NCBI GenBank assembly: GCA_003250455.1 | Contig: QKGK01000179.1 | Location: 1-7,452 of the forward strand | Source: Chloroflexota bacterium | GTDB lineage: Bacteria > Chloroflexota > Anaerolineae > Anaerolineales > UBA11579 | Direction of reading: 5' to 3' | DNA length: 7,452 nucleotides | Shown here: one piece after another, positions 1 to 6,280 of the stretch | Numbering within the stretch: the first letter of the stretch is position 1 | Layout of the letters: each line of letters begins with the position of its first letter | The notes under the pieces: model-generated | The model's database searches: none | Seen by the model: only the letters and a program-made list of their open reading frames with translations | What the model was told of the DNA's origin: nothing | Translations under genes and position numbers: made by a program

Positions 1-1
1 A

Positions 2-2377
2 TTCCAGATTGACCTGTGCAACTATCTGCTGCAAATTTCCAATGCCGACCAGTATGTCCGGAGATTGATCGAGCAGAACCTGTTCATCAGCCAGACAGAA
101 ATCGGCGACAGCGTCTATTACCAGTACCACCAGCTTTTCCGCGATTTCCTGGACGTGGAGAAGTCCATCTATCTGAGCTGGCCGGAGATCCGCGATTTCC
201 AGATGCGTGCGGCGGCCTGGTACCAGGAAACCGGGCTGATCGAATCCAGCATCGAGCAGCTGCTGCTGGTGGGCAAGCTGGACCAGGCGGCAGACCTGAT
301 CAACCGGGTAGCATTGGAGATTTACTCCTCCGGGCGGCAAAATGTGCTCATCGACTGGTACCAGCAGCTTAAGGACTTTGGCGGGCTGGCCGAACGCGCC
401 CCCTACCTGGTGCTGAACACCGCCAAAATCATCGGCAACCAGGGGAAGCTCTCTCAAAGCCTGGAAATGTTCAACCTGGCGGAAGAAGTGCTGCGCAGGC
501 AGCACGATTATGATAATCTGGTGAACCTGTTGGTCAGTAAGGGGATGGCGCTGCGTCTGATGGGGCAGATCCGGGAGGCGCTGGACATTGCCGAAGAGGT
601 CATCCCGCTGGTGGAAGCGCACCAGCTGGACCGCTATTACTTCTACCAGGCCGAACGGCTGAAAGGGATTTCGCTGTACTTTCTGAACGAAATTGATGAG
701 GGGATCAATCACTTGCTGATCGCTGCCGATGGCATCCGCACGCTGAACCAGGAACGCAAGCAAGACCGGCTGGCACATGAACTGATCATGATCCTGGCCG
801 ATATTGGCTATGTCTCTCTTAACCATGGGGAGATCTTCCGGGCGCAAAAGTGTTACCACGAATCTTTTGAGGTCAGCAAGACGATCCGCGGCCATCTGGG
901 CGACCTGGCAATGTCTGCCAACAACCAGGGATACATCCATTACCTGATCGGCGCATACCAGATGAGCTGGAAATATTATGACCAGGGGCTGGAAGCGGCT
1001 GTCTCTTCCGGTTGGCGGCGGATCATGGTGGATATTTATAACGGCCGCGGCGACCTTCTGAAAGACCTTTCCCTGCTGGACCAGGCCAGAGAAGCGTATG
1101 AACAGGCGTTGGCTTATATGGGTGAAGGTGTGAGCGATACGGCTTTTGACGACACGTACAGGGGGTACAGCGAGCTGGAACGCATGTCCGGGAATTTTAA
1201 CCAGGCGCTCCACTATCTGCGGGAAGCGGCTCACTGGTCGCAGACAGATGTTTCGTCTCCGGCATATCAAACGCGTTTGGGGAAGATCTACCTGACCATG
1301 GAGCAAACTGACCTGGCAAAGGGATCGCTGGAAGCGGCCCTGACACAGATTGCAGACCGCTCTGCCTCCGAAGAGCGCGCCATCGCTCGCTTTTTACTGG
1401 CGGTGATCGCACATCAGGAAAATGATCTGGGGCAGGCACGCGAGCTAATGCAAGGCGTGCTTTCTGATGTGGCCATGCTGGGGTACGACCAGTTTATCGT
1501 CAGTCTGGCAAGAGAGCATGAGAAGCCGGTGATGGACATCCTGGCGGCAGGGGAAAACCGGCAACTGCGTGCGATCTACAACAAGATGAAGGAAAAACCG
1601 CTCTCTTACAGTAAGCTGGTGGAAAAACCCCAAAAAGAGGATGCTATACCGCAGGTGCATTTGAGCGTAAAAGCATTAGGAACGGAAGAGGTGCGCGTCA
1701 ATGGCGCGCTGATCCCCTCCAGCCGCTGGAAATCGGCCCGCGCCCGGGCGCTGTTTTTCTATATCCTGGATAAGGGGCAGGTGACCAAACCGCAAATATC
1801 GCTGGAATTTTGGCCGGACTTCAGCCAGAGTAAGGTTAACAGTAACTTCCATGCAACCCTGTGGCGGGTGCGGAATGCGATTGGCAGTAAAGACATCATC
1901 GGATACGACGACAACGCCTACTATCTGGATAATTACACCGAGATCGTGTATGATGTGGCCTTGTTTGCCCGGCTGGTGGAAAAATTCAACCAGCTATCTG
2001 ACGACAAGACCGAAAAGCGTAATATTGGAACCCAGATCCTGGACCTGTATCAGGGTGATTTTCTGATCGATATTGATATGGACTGGGCCAATGAACGCAG
2101 GATTGAATTACGGAATTTGTATATTAATTGTCTGGAAGAGCTTGCAAAAACCGAAGTTGCTCTGGGACACTTCGACAATGCGAGGAGTTTCTACCAGAAG
2201 TTAATCGATGCCGACCCCTTCATAGAGGAGTATCATGTGGGGCTGGCATCTGCAATGATTAAAATGGGTGCTCACATTGCCGCTAAAAAGCATCTCAGGG
2301 AATTTAAAGCTTTCCTTCACAGGGAGTTAAAGGTGCTCCCCGGTGAGGAGTTGGAAAAGCTTTATTCCTCCTTGTAG
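2..2377 (+). CDS. MalT-like TPR transcriptional regulator with C-terminal winged helix and BTAD domain (5' partial)
   Basis: The frame is open from base 2, so the N-terminus lies outside the window; 791 residues are visible (numbered from the codon at 2) and the gene ends at TAG 2375-2377. The first ~55 residues, with RLIEQNLFI and a YQYHQLFRDFL stretch, match the region after the NTPase module in MalT/LuxR-type STAND regulators. Residues ~60-540 are helical repeats of TPR character, the usual ligand- or partner-sensing solenoid. A winged-helix DNA-binding segment follows at ~552-645 (SRWKSARARALFFYIL, then FHATLWRVRNAIG). A BTAD domain at ~650-791 shows LYQGDFL, the W-E-R-R stretch and DPFIEEYH. 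MalT normally ends in a LuxR helix-turn-helix; a SARP-type end instead is an arrangement I associate with Chloroflexota. The Walker motifs, if present, are upstream and cannot be checked. I infer a cytoplasmic activator, plausibly of the small genes downstream. An internal ATG at 65 would truncate the conserved region and is not the start. Confidence 0.9.
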   Translation, partial: FQIDLCNYLLQISNADQYVRRLIEQNLFISQTEIGDSVYYQYHQLFRDFLDVEKSIYLSWPEIRDFQMRAAAWYQETGLIESSIEQLLLVGKLDQAADLINRVALEIYSSGRQNVLIDWYQQLKDFGGLAERAPYLVLNTAKIIGNQGKLSQSLEMFNLAEEVLRRQHDYDNLVNLLVSKGMALRLMGQIREALDIAEEVIPLVEAHQLDRYYFYQAERLKGISLYFLNEIDEGINHLLIAADGIRTLNQERKQDRLAHELIMILADIGYVSLNHGEIFRAQKCYHESFEVSKTIRGHLGDLAMSANNQGYIHYLIGAYQMSWKYYDQGLEAAVSSGWRRIMVDIYNGRGDLLKDLSLLDQAREAYEQALAYMGEGVSDTAFDDTYRGYSELERMSGNFNQALHYLREAAHWSQTDVSSPAYQTRLGKIYLTMEQTDLAKGSLEAALTQIADRSASEERAIARFLLAVIAHQENDLGQARELMQGVLSDVAMLGYDQFIVSLAREHEKPVMDILAAGENRQLRAIYNKMKEKPLSYSKLVEKPQKEDAIPQVHLSVKALGTEEVRVNGALIPSSRWKSARARALFFYILDKGQVTKPQISLEFWPDFSQSKVNSNFHATLWRVRNAIGSKDIIGYDDNAYYLDNYTEIVYDVALFARLVEKFNQLSDDKTEKRNIGTQILDLYQGDFLIDIDMDWANERRIELRNLYINCLEELAKTEVALGHFDNARSFYQKLIDADPFIEEYHVGLASAMIKMGAHIAAKKHLREFKAFLHRELKVLPGEELEKLYSSL

Positions 2378-2592
2378 CCCATAGATCTGGCAGGGAGAGG
2401 GGGCCGCTTTACCTTTTTGCCTTGATCTTGCCCACTGGCACCTGATTTAATCACTTGCTTTTTCAATATCTGCTCCAATTGAGGGGTGGATTCTCTCGAT
2501 AGTGCTTAAAACCTGTTCGAACCGGCGGTTTTTCGCCGAATCCTGTAACTTTCCCAGAAAATTTTGAAAAAAGTCGTATAAAACCCTGTTTT

Positions 2593-2626
2593 GTTCAGAA
2601 GTTCGTTCATAACGTATCCGTATACT
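2593..2626 (+). promoter_or_regulatory. Candidate SARP/BTAD-type operator and -10 box upstream of the small peptide gene
   Basis: GTTCAGAA (2593-2600) and GTTCATAA (2605-2612) form a direct repeat matching at 7 of 8 positions, separated by GTTC. The second copy ends exactly 8 bp before TATACT (2621-2626), which is one base from TATAAT. No good -35 hexamer sits 17 bp upstream. SARP-type activators are known to bind short direct repeats about one helical turn apart, with the proximal copy about 8 bp from the -10 box, replacing the -35 element. This spacing fits, and the gene just upstream encodes a BTAD regulator. The predicted transcript would start near 2633, leaving a leader of roughly 35 bases. 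The repeat period here is 12 bp rather than the typical 11, so the call is an inference. Confidence 0.4.
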
Positions 2627-2656
2627 TCGTAATAACAAAACACCAATCAATCACTT

Positions 2657-2661
2657 GGAGG
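2657..2661 (+). promoter_or_regulatory. Ribosome binding site that sets the start of the 64-residue peptide
   Basis: GGAGG ends five bases before ATG 2667. An in-frame TTG at 2655 overlaps this site and has no Shine-Dalgarno sequence of its own, so the ATG is the real start. Confidence 0.8.
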
Positions 2662-2666
2662 AAACC

Positions 2667-2861
2667 ATGTTCCAGAAAACTCAACTTCAAATTGCTCAAC
2701 TGCTTTCTTCACCCAAAGCAACCCTGGCGATCCGTGCACTGATTTTCCTTGTCCTGGTCGGCGCATCTTTGATGTTCCCCGAGACTGTGATGGCCGGACC
2801 ATCCCCGGGTGGTATTGGTGGCGGTCCTGCTTCCAACGACATCATTAACTTCGGGTTCTAG
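2667..2861 (+). CDS. Small exported peptide precursor, 64 aa (signal sequence plus Gly/Pro-rich tail)
   Basis: I do not recognise a named family. The N-terminus is mildly basic (K4, K17, R23). A hydrophobic core at about L25-F37 (LIFLVLVGASLMF) is followed by PETVMA, a plausible signal peptidase I site (V41-x-A43). Cleavage there would release residues 44-64, a 21-residue tail that begins GPSPGGIGGGP and ends NDIINFGF. It has no Cys, so no disulfide or lanthionine bridge is expected. A strong GGAGG ribosome site precedes it. It lies 49 bases upstream of the 71-aa gene, also with a strong site, so the two are probably co-transcribed from the candidate promoter at 2593-2626. Possible roles are a secreted signalling peptide, a modified peptide product or a small membrane/surface peptide; the sequence does not decide between them. 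Coding status is supported by the ribosome site, the coherent signal-peptide architecture and the position. Confidence 0.72.
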   Translation: MFQKTQLQIAQLLSSPKATLAIRALIFLVLVGASLMFPETVMAGPSPGGIGGGPASNDIINFGF

Positions 2862-2910
2862 GATTAGCAGATTATTTTTGATCGCAAATAGGCGAACCTA
2901 AGGAGCTATT

Positions 2911-3126
2911 ATGACCAGGCTAGAACTGAATGCTATTGCTACGCGGGCGATTGTGGATTCCCGGTTCAAAGCAGATATTCTGAACGGGCACCGCAAAGAG
3001 AGTTTGCAGGAATTTTCGCTGCCGGAAGATATCTTCCGGGATGTGATGGACATAGATGCCAGCAACCTTTATCAATTCATCGTGCAATTGAACGAGATTG
3101 CCAGCCGTCCTGCATTGCAATTCTAA
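2911..3126 (+). CDS. Small NHLP/Os1348-like helical protein, 71 aa
   Basis: AAGGAG at 2900-2905 sits five bases before ATG 2911, an ideal spacing. The protein is predicted almost entirely helical, with the pattern A-I-x-x-A-I-x-D-x-x-F-x-x-x-I-L at residues 9-24, then L-Q-E-F-x-L-P-E at 32-39, a DIDASNL stretch at 47-53 and a last helix to about 64. This resembles the nitrile-hydratase-alpha-like leader clan (NHLP; Os1348-type small proteins) and related LigA-like small proteins, which elsewhere act as leaders of ribosomally made, modified peptides. I see no Gly-Gly cleavage site, no Cys and only a short tail (SRPALQF), and no maturation enzyme is encoded in the window. It may therefore be a stand-alone or regulatory member of the clan, not a true precursor. 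The family assignment comes from pattern recognition only. Confidence 0.75.
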   Translation: MTRLELNAIATRAIVDSRFKADILNGHRKESLQEFSLPEDIFRDVMDIDASNLYQFIVQLNEIASRPALQF

Positions 3127-3146
3127 TCAATCACTGGACTTGAATT

Positions 3147-3175
3147 AGGGAGAGGAAGATAGGGTTTCTCTCCCT
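3147..3175 (+). promoter_or_regulatory. Hairpin between the 71-aa gene and the HD-GYP gene
   Basis: AGGGAGAG (3147-3154) pairs perfectly with CTCTCCCT (3168-3175) across a 13-base loop. It is followed by GTTTCGG, not a T-run, so it is a poor intrinsic terminator. It could protect the 3' end of the small-gene message or reduce read-through into the HD-GYP gene, whose ribosome site lies about ten bases further on. Confidence 0.4.
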
Positions 3176-3199
3176 GTTTCGGTTGAAGGTATATTACCG

Positions 3200-4477
3200 T
3201 TGAAATATCGTCGGGCGTTAATTTCCCCTCTTGCGTATTTTGTCCTATCCATTCTGTGGATAGTATTTTCAGATTCAATTTTAAATTCACTTGTAACGGA
3301 TGCTGACACACTCACTTTTTTCCAGTCGATCAAGGGTATTCTGTTCGTTCTGCTCAGTGCAGCCTTCTTTTTAAGTCAGCAATATACCCTCTTTTCCCGG
3401 TCAGACGAATCCCGGATCATTTTGCAGTCGAAAAGCCGCCAGCTGAACGGGCTGCGCAAGATCGACCTGGCGATCCTCTCGACCCAGGACCTGGATGAGA
3501 TCGTCTACTTTGTGGTGGACCAGATCTATGAGCAGCTGGAGCCTTATGCCCTGCGAATCCATTTGCTGAATGAAGACAGCAGGCAATTTGATCTGAAGGT
3601 AGATCAGGGGAGTATGCCGGTACGTCCGATGGAGTATTTTTCCTTCAATGGGAATTGGAATACCCTGGATACACAGATCGTTCGCATGGATGGGACAGAG
3701 AAAAGCTCCGGCAGGCCCAGTTTGTACCTTATCACTCCCCTGATCAGCAGGAATCAGGTGCTGGGTGTGGTTGAGGTGCTGATCGATTACAAGAACGGCA
3801 TTTTACGGGAATGGGTGGAATATTTTGAGGCCGTTGCCGGCCAGCTGGCAATTGCCATTGACCATGTGCGCATTATCGAGCAGTATGGGGACGTAAACAA
3901 GGAAATGACCAATGCCCAGGAACAGCTGTTGAAGGGGTGGGCCAAAGCGCTGGAATTCAAAGACCGGGAGACGAAAGGCCATACCGACCGGGTGGCTGCC
4001 CTGACCCAGGAGATGGGCGTTTCTATGGGGTTGAGTGCAGACGAGATCGAGAATATGACCCGGGGGGCGTATCTGCATGATATTGGCAAAATGGCGATCC
4101 CGGACCACATTTTGTTTAAGGATGGCCCTTTAAGTGAAGAAGAGTGGAAATTGATGAAAAAACACCCACTCTATGCCCAGGAGTTCCTGGATGGGATCGG
4201 CTTTTTAGATGAGGCCATGTTGATCCCGTTGTATCATCATGAGCGCTGGGATGGCAGCGGGTACCCGTTTGGCCTGGTGGGGGAGGAGATTCCGCTTTAC
4301 TCCCGCATCTTCGCCATCGTGGATGTGTGGGATGCGCTTACCCACGACCGGCCGTACCGCTCGGCCTGGACAGAAAGTGAAGCGGCCAATTATTTACAGC
4401 GGCTTGCCGGGAATCAGTTTGACCCGCGGCTGGTAGAGAAATTTTTGATGATCATGAACAAAATGGTAAAAGTCTGA
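3200..4477 (+). CDS. Membrane-anchored GAF/HD-GYP protein, predicted cyclic-di-GMP phosphodiesterase
   Basis: The 425-residue protein has an N-terminal pair of hydrophobic segments (about 9-32 and 43-60) with the motif LWIVFSDSIL...FFQSIKGILFVLLSA, common at the start of membrane sensor proteins. A GAF-like domain spans ~85-228 and an HD-GYP domain ~243-420. The catalytic signature is complete: E252, H261 in KGHTDRV, HDIGK at 293-297, H322 in KKHP, HHERWDGSGYP at 346-356 and D375. HD-GYP enzymes hydrolyse cyclic di-GMP, so this should lower the second messenger in response to a signal sensed by the GAF domain. The start is TTG 3200: no ATG, GTG or TTG lies between the in-frame stop at 3146-3148 and this codon, and a later start would remove the membrane segments. 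Its ribosome site is weak (AAGG at 3186-3189, ten bases away). It is probably the last gene of the unit closed by the terminator at 4526-4560. Confidence 0.93.
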   Translation: MKYRRALISPLAYFVLSILWIVFSDSILNSLVTDADTLTFFQSIKGILFVLLSAAFFLSQQYTLFSRSDESRIILQSKSRQLNGLRKIDLAILSTQDLDEIVYFVVDQIYEQLEPYALRIHLLNEDSRQFDLKVDQGSMPVRPMEYFSFNGNWNTLDTQIVRMDGTEKSSGRPSLYLITPLISRNQVLGVVEVLIDYKNGILREWVEYFEAVAGQLAIAIDHVRIIEQYGDVNKEMTNAQEQLLKGWAKALEFKDRETKGHTDRVAALTQEMGVSMGLSADEIENMTRGAYLHDIGKMAIPDHILFKDGPLSEEEWKLMKKHPLYAQEFLDGIGFLDEAMLIPLYHHERWDGSGYPFGLVGEEIPLYSRIFAIVDVWDALTHDRPYRSAWTESEAANYLQRLAGNQFDPRLVEKFLMIMNKMVKV

Positions 4478-4525
4478 ATAGCGTAATTCTCGTTTCTCCT
4501 TTTTCGATAGAATAGTTTCGTTAAG

Positions 4526-4560
4526 GTCAGGCCACCGGTTAAGCCGGTGGTTTGACTTTT
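4526..4560 (+). terminator. Strong Rho-independent terminator after the HD-GYP gene
   Basis: CCACCGG (4532-4538) pairs with CCGGTGG (4544-4550) around the loop TTAAG. The stem extends outward through two G-T wobbles to GTCA (4526-4529) against TGAC (4553-4556), giving about 13 pairs, and ends in TTTT (4557-4560). It lies 48 bases past the HD-GYP stop and closes the + strand block. Confidence 0.88.
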
Positions 4561-4678
4561 AACACTACCCCTACAGGCGTGCTGGCAGCGTGCGCTGCAG
4601 TTCAAGAAGTTTTACTTGCTGCCGCTGGTAAGTAAGGAAAAATTTTTGGAATGACGCTCGGTTTCCATTTGAACACGT

Positions 4679-4708
4679 AGAAGGCGGGGCTTATATGCCC
4701 CGCCTTCT
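4679..4708 (-). terminator. 12-bp GC-rich hairpin past the htrA-like stop codon
   Basis: AGAAGGCGGGGC (4679-4690) pairs perfectly with GCCCCGCCTTCT (4697-4708) around TTATAT. It begins 54 bases beyond the minus-strand protease stop, in the place of a terminator. Neither strand carries a proper T-run after the stem, so intrinsic termination may be inefficient, or the hairpin may mainly stabilise the 3' end. It could also block + strand read-through into the antisense of the protease. The rest of 4561-4762 holds no gene that I can support. Confidence 0.6.
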
Positions 4709-4762
4709 TAGCGGTTGTGCCTGGCGACTATTTTCTTTAGAGAACTTGCAACACCAGTCTGT

Positions 4763-5935
4763 CTAGCTGGTGACTTGTTGGGCCGTCAGTGTTACCGGTA
4801 CAGAGATGGTTTCTCCATCCCGCAGGACGGTGAGCTGCACGGTGTCGCCAATGCTGGCCTGCATTTCCAGGTAAACCATCAGGTCTTGCAGGCTTTCAAC
4901 CGGGGTATCATTAATAGCGGTGATGATGTCGCCGCCCAGAGTGAGCGTATAGGGGCCAAAGCGTACCCGCCGGGTGCCGGTGTTGAGGCCTGCGGCCTGT
5001 GCCGGGGAGCCGGATTCTACACCGATCACCACCACGCCGGATTCAACGCTAACATCCACCCCTGCTTCTTCCAGGATGGCTGCCGAGTAGGCCGTCAGGT
5101 CCATGGTTTCCACGCCCAGCCACGGGTGCAGGTAGACCCCATTGGCAATCAGCTCGGGGACAATGAGCTGCACGGTATTGGAGGAGATGGCAAAGCCCAC
5201 ACCAGCGGATGAGCCGCTGTTGCTGATGATCTGGGAGTTGACGCCGATGACTTCGCCTGCCATGTTGAGCAGCGGGCCGCCGGAGTTGCCGGGGTTGATG
5301 GCCGCGTCGGTCTGGATGGCTTCAGCGATGAACTGCCCGTCCACGGTGCTGTCGATGACCCGCCCCAGTGCGCTGACCACGCCGGTAGTGAGGGTCAGGT
5401 TCAGGCCGTAGGGGTTGCCGATCGCCAGCACTGTTTCACCCACCTGGGCGGTATCCGAATCGGCGAGCGGCAGCGGCGTGGGGAGGTTGTCCCCTGCGTC
5501 GATTTGCAGCACGGCCAGGTCGTTAACGGCATCCACGCCGACCACGGTGGCCTGGTATTCTTCGCCGCTGGCAAGAGTGACAAGCAGTTCGTCGGCGTTT
5601 TCGATCACGTGGTAGTTGGTGACGATATGGCCTTCGGTGTCATATACGAAGCCGGAGCCGACCCCTTCTTCGGGGAGCTGGCCCAGCATACGGTTGTAGA
5701 CATATTCCACGCTGGTGATGTTGACCACGGCGGGGCTGGCGGATTGATATAGGGCGACGATCTGCTCTTCGTAGCTGTTATCCAGCACGGCGGTATCGAC
5801 TGTGACCGCTGTAGCCTCAACGGTGGCGGTTGCTGCGGAGGTGGAGGTCAGCTGGGCTGAACCGAGGTAGCCGATAAATACGAGCGCAAAAATGGTGGTG
5901 ATATAGATAATTGATTTCTTGAGTGTGTTGATCAT
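4763..5935 (-). CDS. HtrA/DegP-like trypsin-type serine protease with one PDZ domain
   Basis: The 390-residue protein starts with KK and a hydrophobic stretch (about 8-27), either a signal peptide or a membrane anchor, then a Thr/Ala/Val-rich linker to ~52. The chymotrypsin-fold protease domain spans ~55-265. The catalytic triad is visible: H109 in VTNYHVI, D139 in VNDLAVL and S218 in NPGNSGGPL, with the usual GSGF at 93-96 and GVGFAI at 245-250. A single PDZ domain at ~272-385 contains PWLGVE, SPAQAAGL and GGDIITAIND. HtrA proteases degrade or refold misfolded proteins outside the cytoplasmic membrane, and the length is normal for a one-PDZ member. ATG 5935 is chosen because an AGGA (minus strand, 5945-5948) lies nine bases upstream and the signal sequence starts directly after it. 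The gene is convergent with the HD-GYP gene and probably forms its own unit. It could be degP, degQ or degS type; these cannot be told apart here. Confidence 0.95.
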   Translation of the reverse strand: MINTLKKSIIYITTIFALVFIGYLGSAQLTSTSAATATVEATAVTVDTAVLDNSYEEQIVALYQSASPAVVNITSVEYVYNRMLGQLPEEGVGSGFVYDTEGHIVTNYHVIENADELLVTLASGEEYQATVVGVDAVNDLAVLQIDAGDNLPTPLPLADSDTAQVGETVLAIGNPYGLNLTLTTGVVSALGRVIDSTVDGQFIAEAIQTDAAINPGNSGGPLLNMAGEVIGVNSQIISNSGSSAGVGFAISSNTVQLIVPELIANGVYLHPWLGVETMDLTAYSAAILEEAGVDVSVESGVVVIGVESGSPAQAAGLNTGTRRVRFGPYTLTLGGDIITAINDTPVESLQDLMVYLEMQASIGDTVQLTVLRDGETISVPVTLTAQQVTS

Positions 5936-5973
5936 TTCCTGTAATCCTGATTTCCTCTCTAAAATCCGTTTTG

Positions 5974-5994
5974 CCTGCTTAACAATTAGGCAGG
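5974..5994 (-). promoter_or_regulatory. Dyad in the leader of the htrA-like gene
   Basis: CCTGCTTAA (5974-5982) pairs with TTAGGCAGG (5986-5994) with one T-G wobble and a three-base gap. It lies 39-59 bases upstream of ATG 5935. It could be an operator dyad or an RNA hairpin in the leader. Nothing identifies the binding partner. Confidence 0.35.
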
Positions 5995-6005
5995 GTAAAG
6001 TAGTT

Positions 6006-6081
6006 ATTCTATATTTGATTGTATGGCGCGAGTCTGTGAGAACACCAAGAAAAAACTGTGAAAAACCTGAGATTTCTGTGA
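6006..6081 (-). promoter_or_regulatory. Candidate activator-dependent promoter of the htrA-like gene with three phased TCACAG sites
   Basis: On the minus strand TAGAAT (6006-6011) matches TATAAT at five of six positions and would give a leader of about 64 bases. There is no -35 hexamer at the right distance. CTGTGA (plus strand) occurs at 6034-6039, 6056-6061 and 6076-6081, spaced 22 and 20 bp, about two helical turns each, and the nearest copy meets the -35 region. This would suit an activator binding one face of the helix. The motif is only six bases long in AT-rich DNA, so the array may be chance. Confidence 0.3.
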
Positions 6082-6104
6082 AGTGGTTGTAGCTGGTATG
6101 GAAA

Positions 6105-6159
6105 GGAGATTGCCACGCTCACTGGTGCTTCTTCACAGCACCAGTTCACTCGCAATGAC
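6105..6159 (-). repeat. Dispersed palindromic repeat, copy A (MITE/REP-like)
   Basis: Read on the minus strand this unit runs from GTCATTGCGAG (6159-6149) to GCAATCTCC (6113-6105). This is the end pair of a repeat dispersed in many bacterial genomes, which gives spurious peptides such as CHCER or SLAMT when translated. Inside it ACTGGTGCT (6121-6129) and AGCACCAGT (6137-6145) form a 9-bp hairpin with a 7-base loop. Confidence 0.6.
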
Positions 6160-6173
6160 GATAGCTGTTGGTT

Positions 6174-6240
6174 GTCATTGCGAGCGGGCCGATTGCTATG
6201 CAATTGGCAATTGCTTTGCAATTGTTGCGAAGCAATCCAG
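6174..6240 (+). repeat. Dispersed palindromic repeat, copy B (MITE/REP-like)
   Basis: This unit runs from GTCATTGCGAG (6174-6184) to GCAATCC (6232-6238), head to head with copy A. Its interior differs from A: GATTGC (6191-6196) is inverted against GCAATC (6232-6237), and GCAATTG is repeated three times (6200-6206, 6207-6213, 6218-6224). The last two copies lie within a 7-bp inverted repeat with a 3-base loop. The 11-bp inner arms of A and B (6149-6159 and 6174-6184) are perfect inverted repeats 14 bases apart. Confidence 0.6.
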
Positions 6241-6280
6241 GAGATTATCACCAATGGATTTACCATCCAAGATTTTTGTG

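Noticed and set aside
2515..2538. GTTCGAAC palindrome followed by a CGGCG/CGCCG hairpin, considered as terminator of the regulator gene
   Set aside because: The stem has only five pairs and no T-run follows; it lies more than 130 bases past the stop codon.
2447..2650. 67-codon minus-strand reading frame in the gap upstream of the peptide gene
   Set aside because: It begins with TTG, has no ribosome binding site, and overlaps the candidate promoter of the peptide gene.
4561..4630. GC-rich inverted repeats (GCAGC 4585-4589 with GCTGC 4594-4598), considered as tRNA or structured RNA
   Set aside because: There is no cloverleaf, no T-loop consensus and no extended stem; it is too small to support an RNA gene.
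4638..4647. AAAAATTTTT, considered as a T-run of a minus-strand terminator
   Set aside because: It lies about 30 bases beyond the hairpin at 4679-4708, too far to act as its U-tract.
4715..5212. 165-codon plus-strand frame opposite the protease gene
   Set aside because: It is antisense to a clear HtrA coding sequence with an intact triad, and its product looks like no protein.
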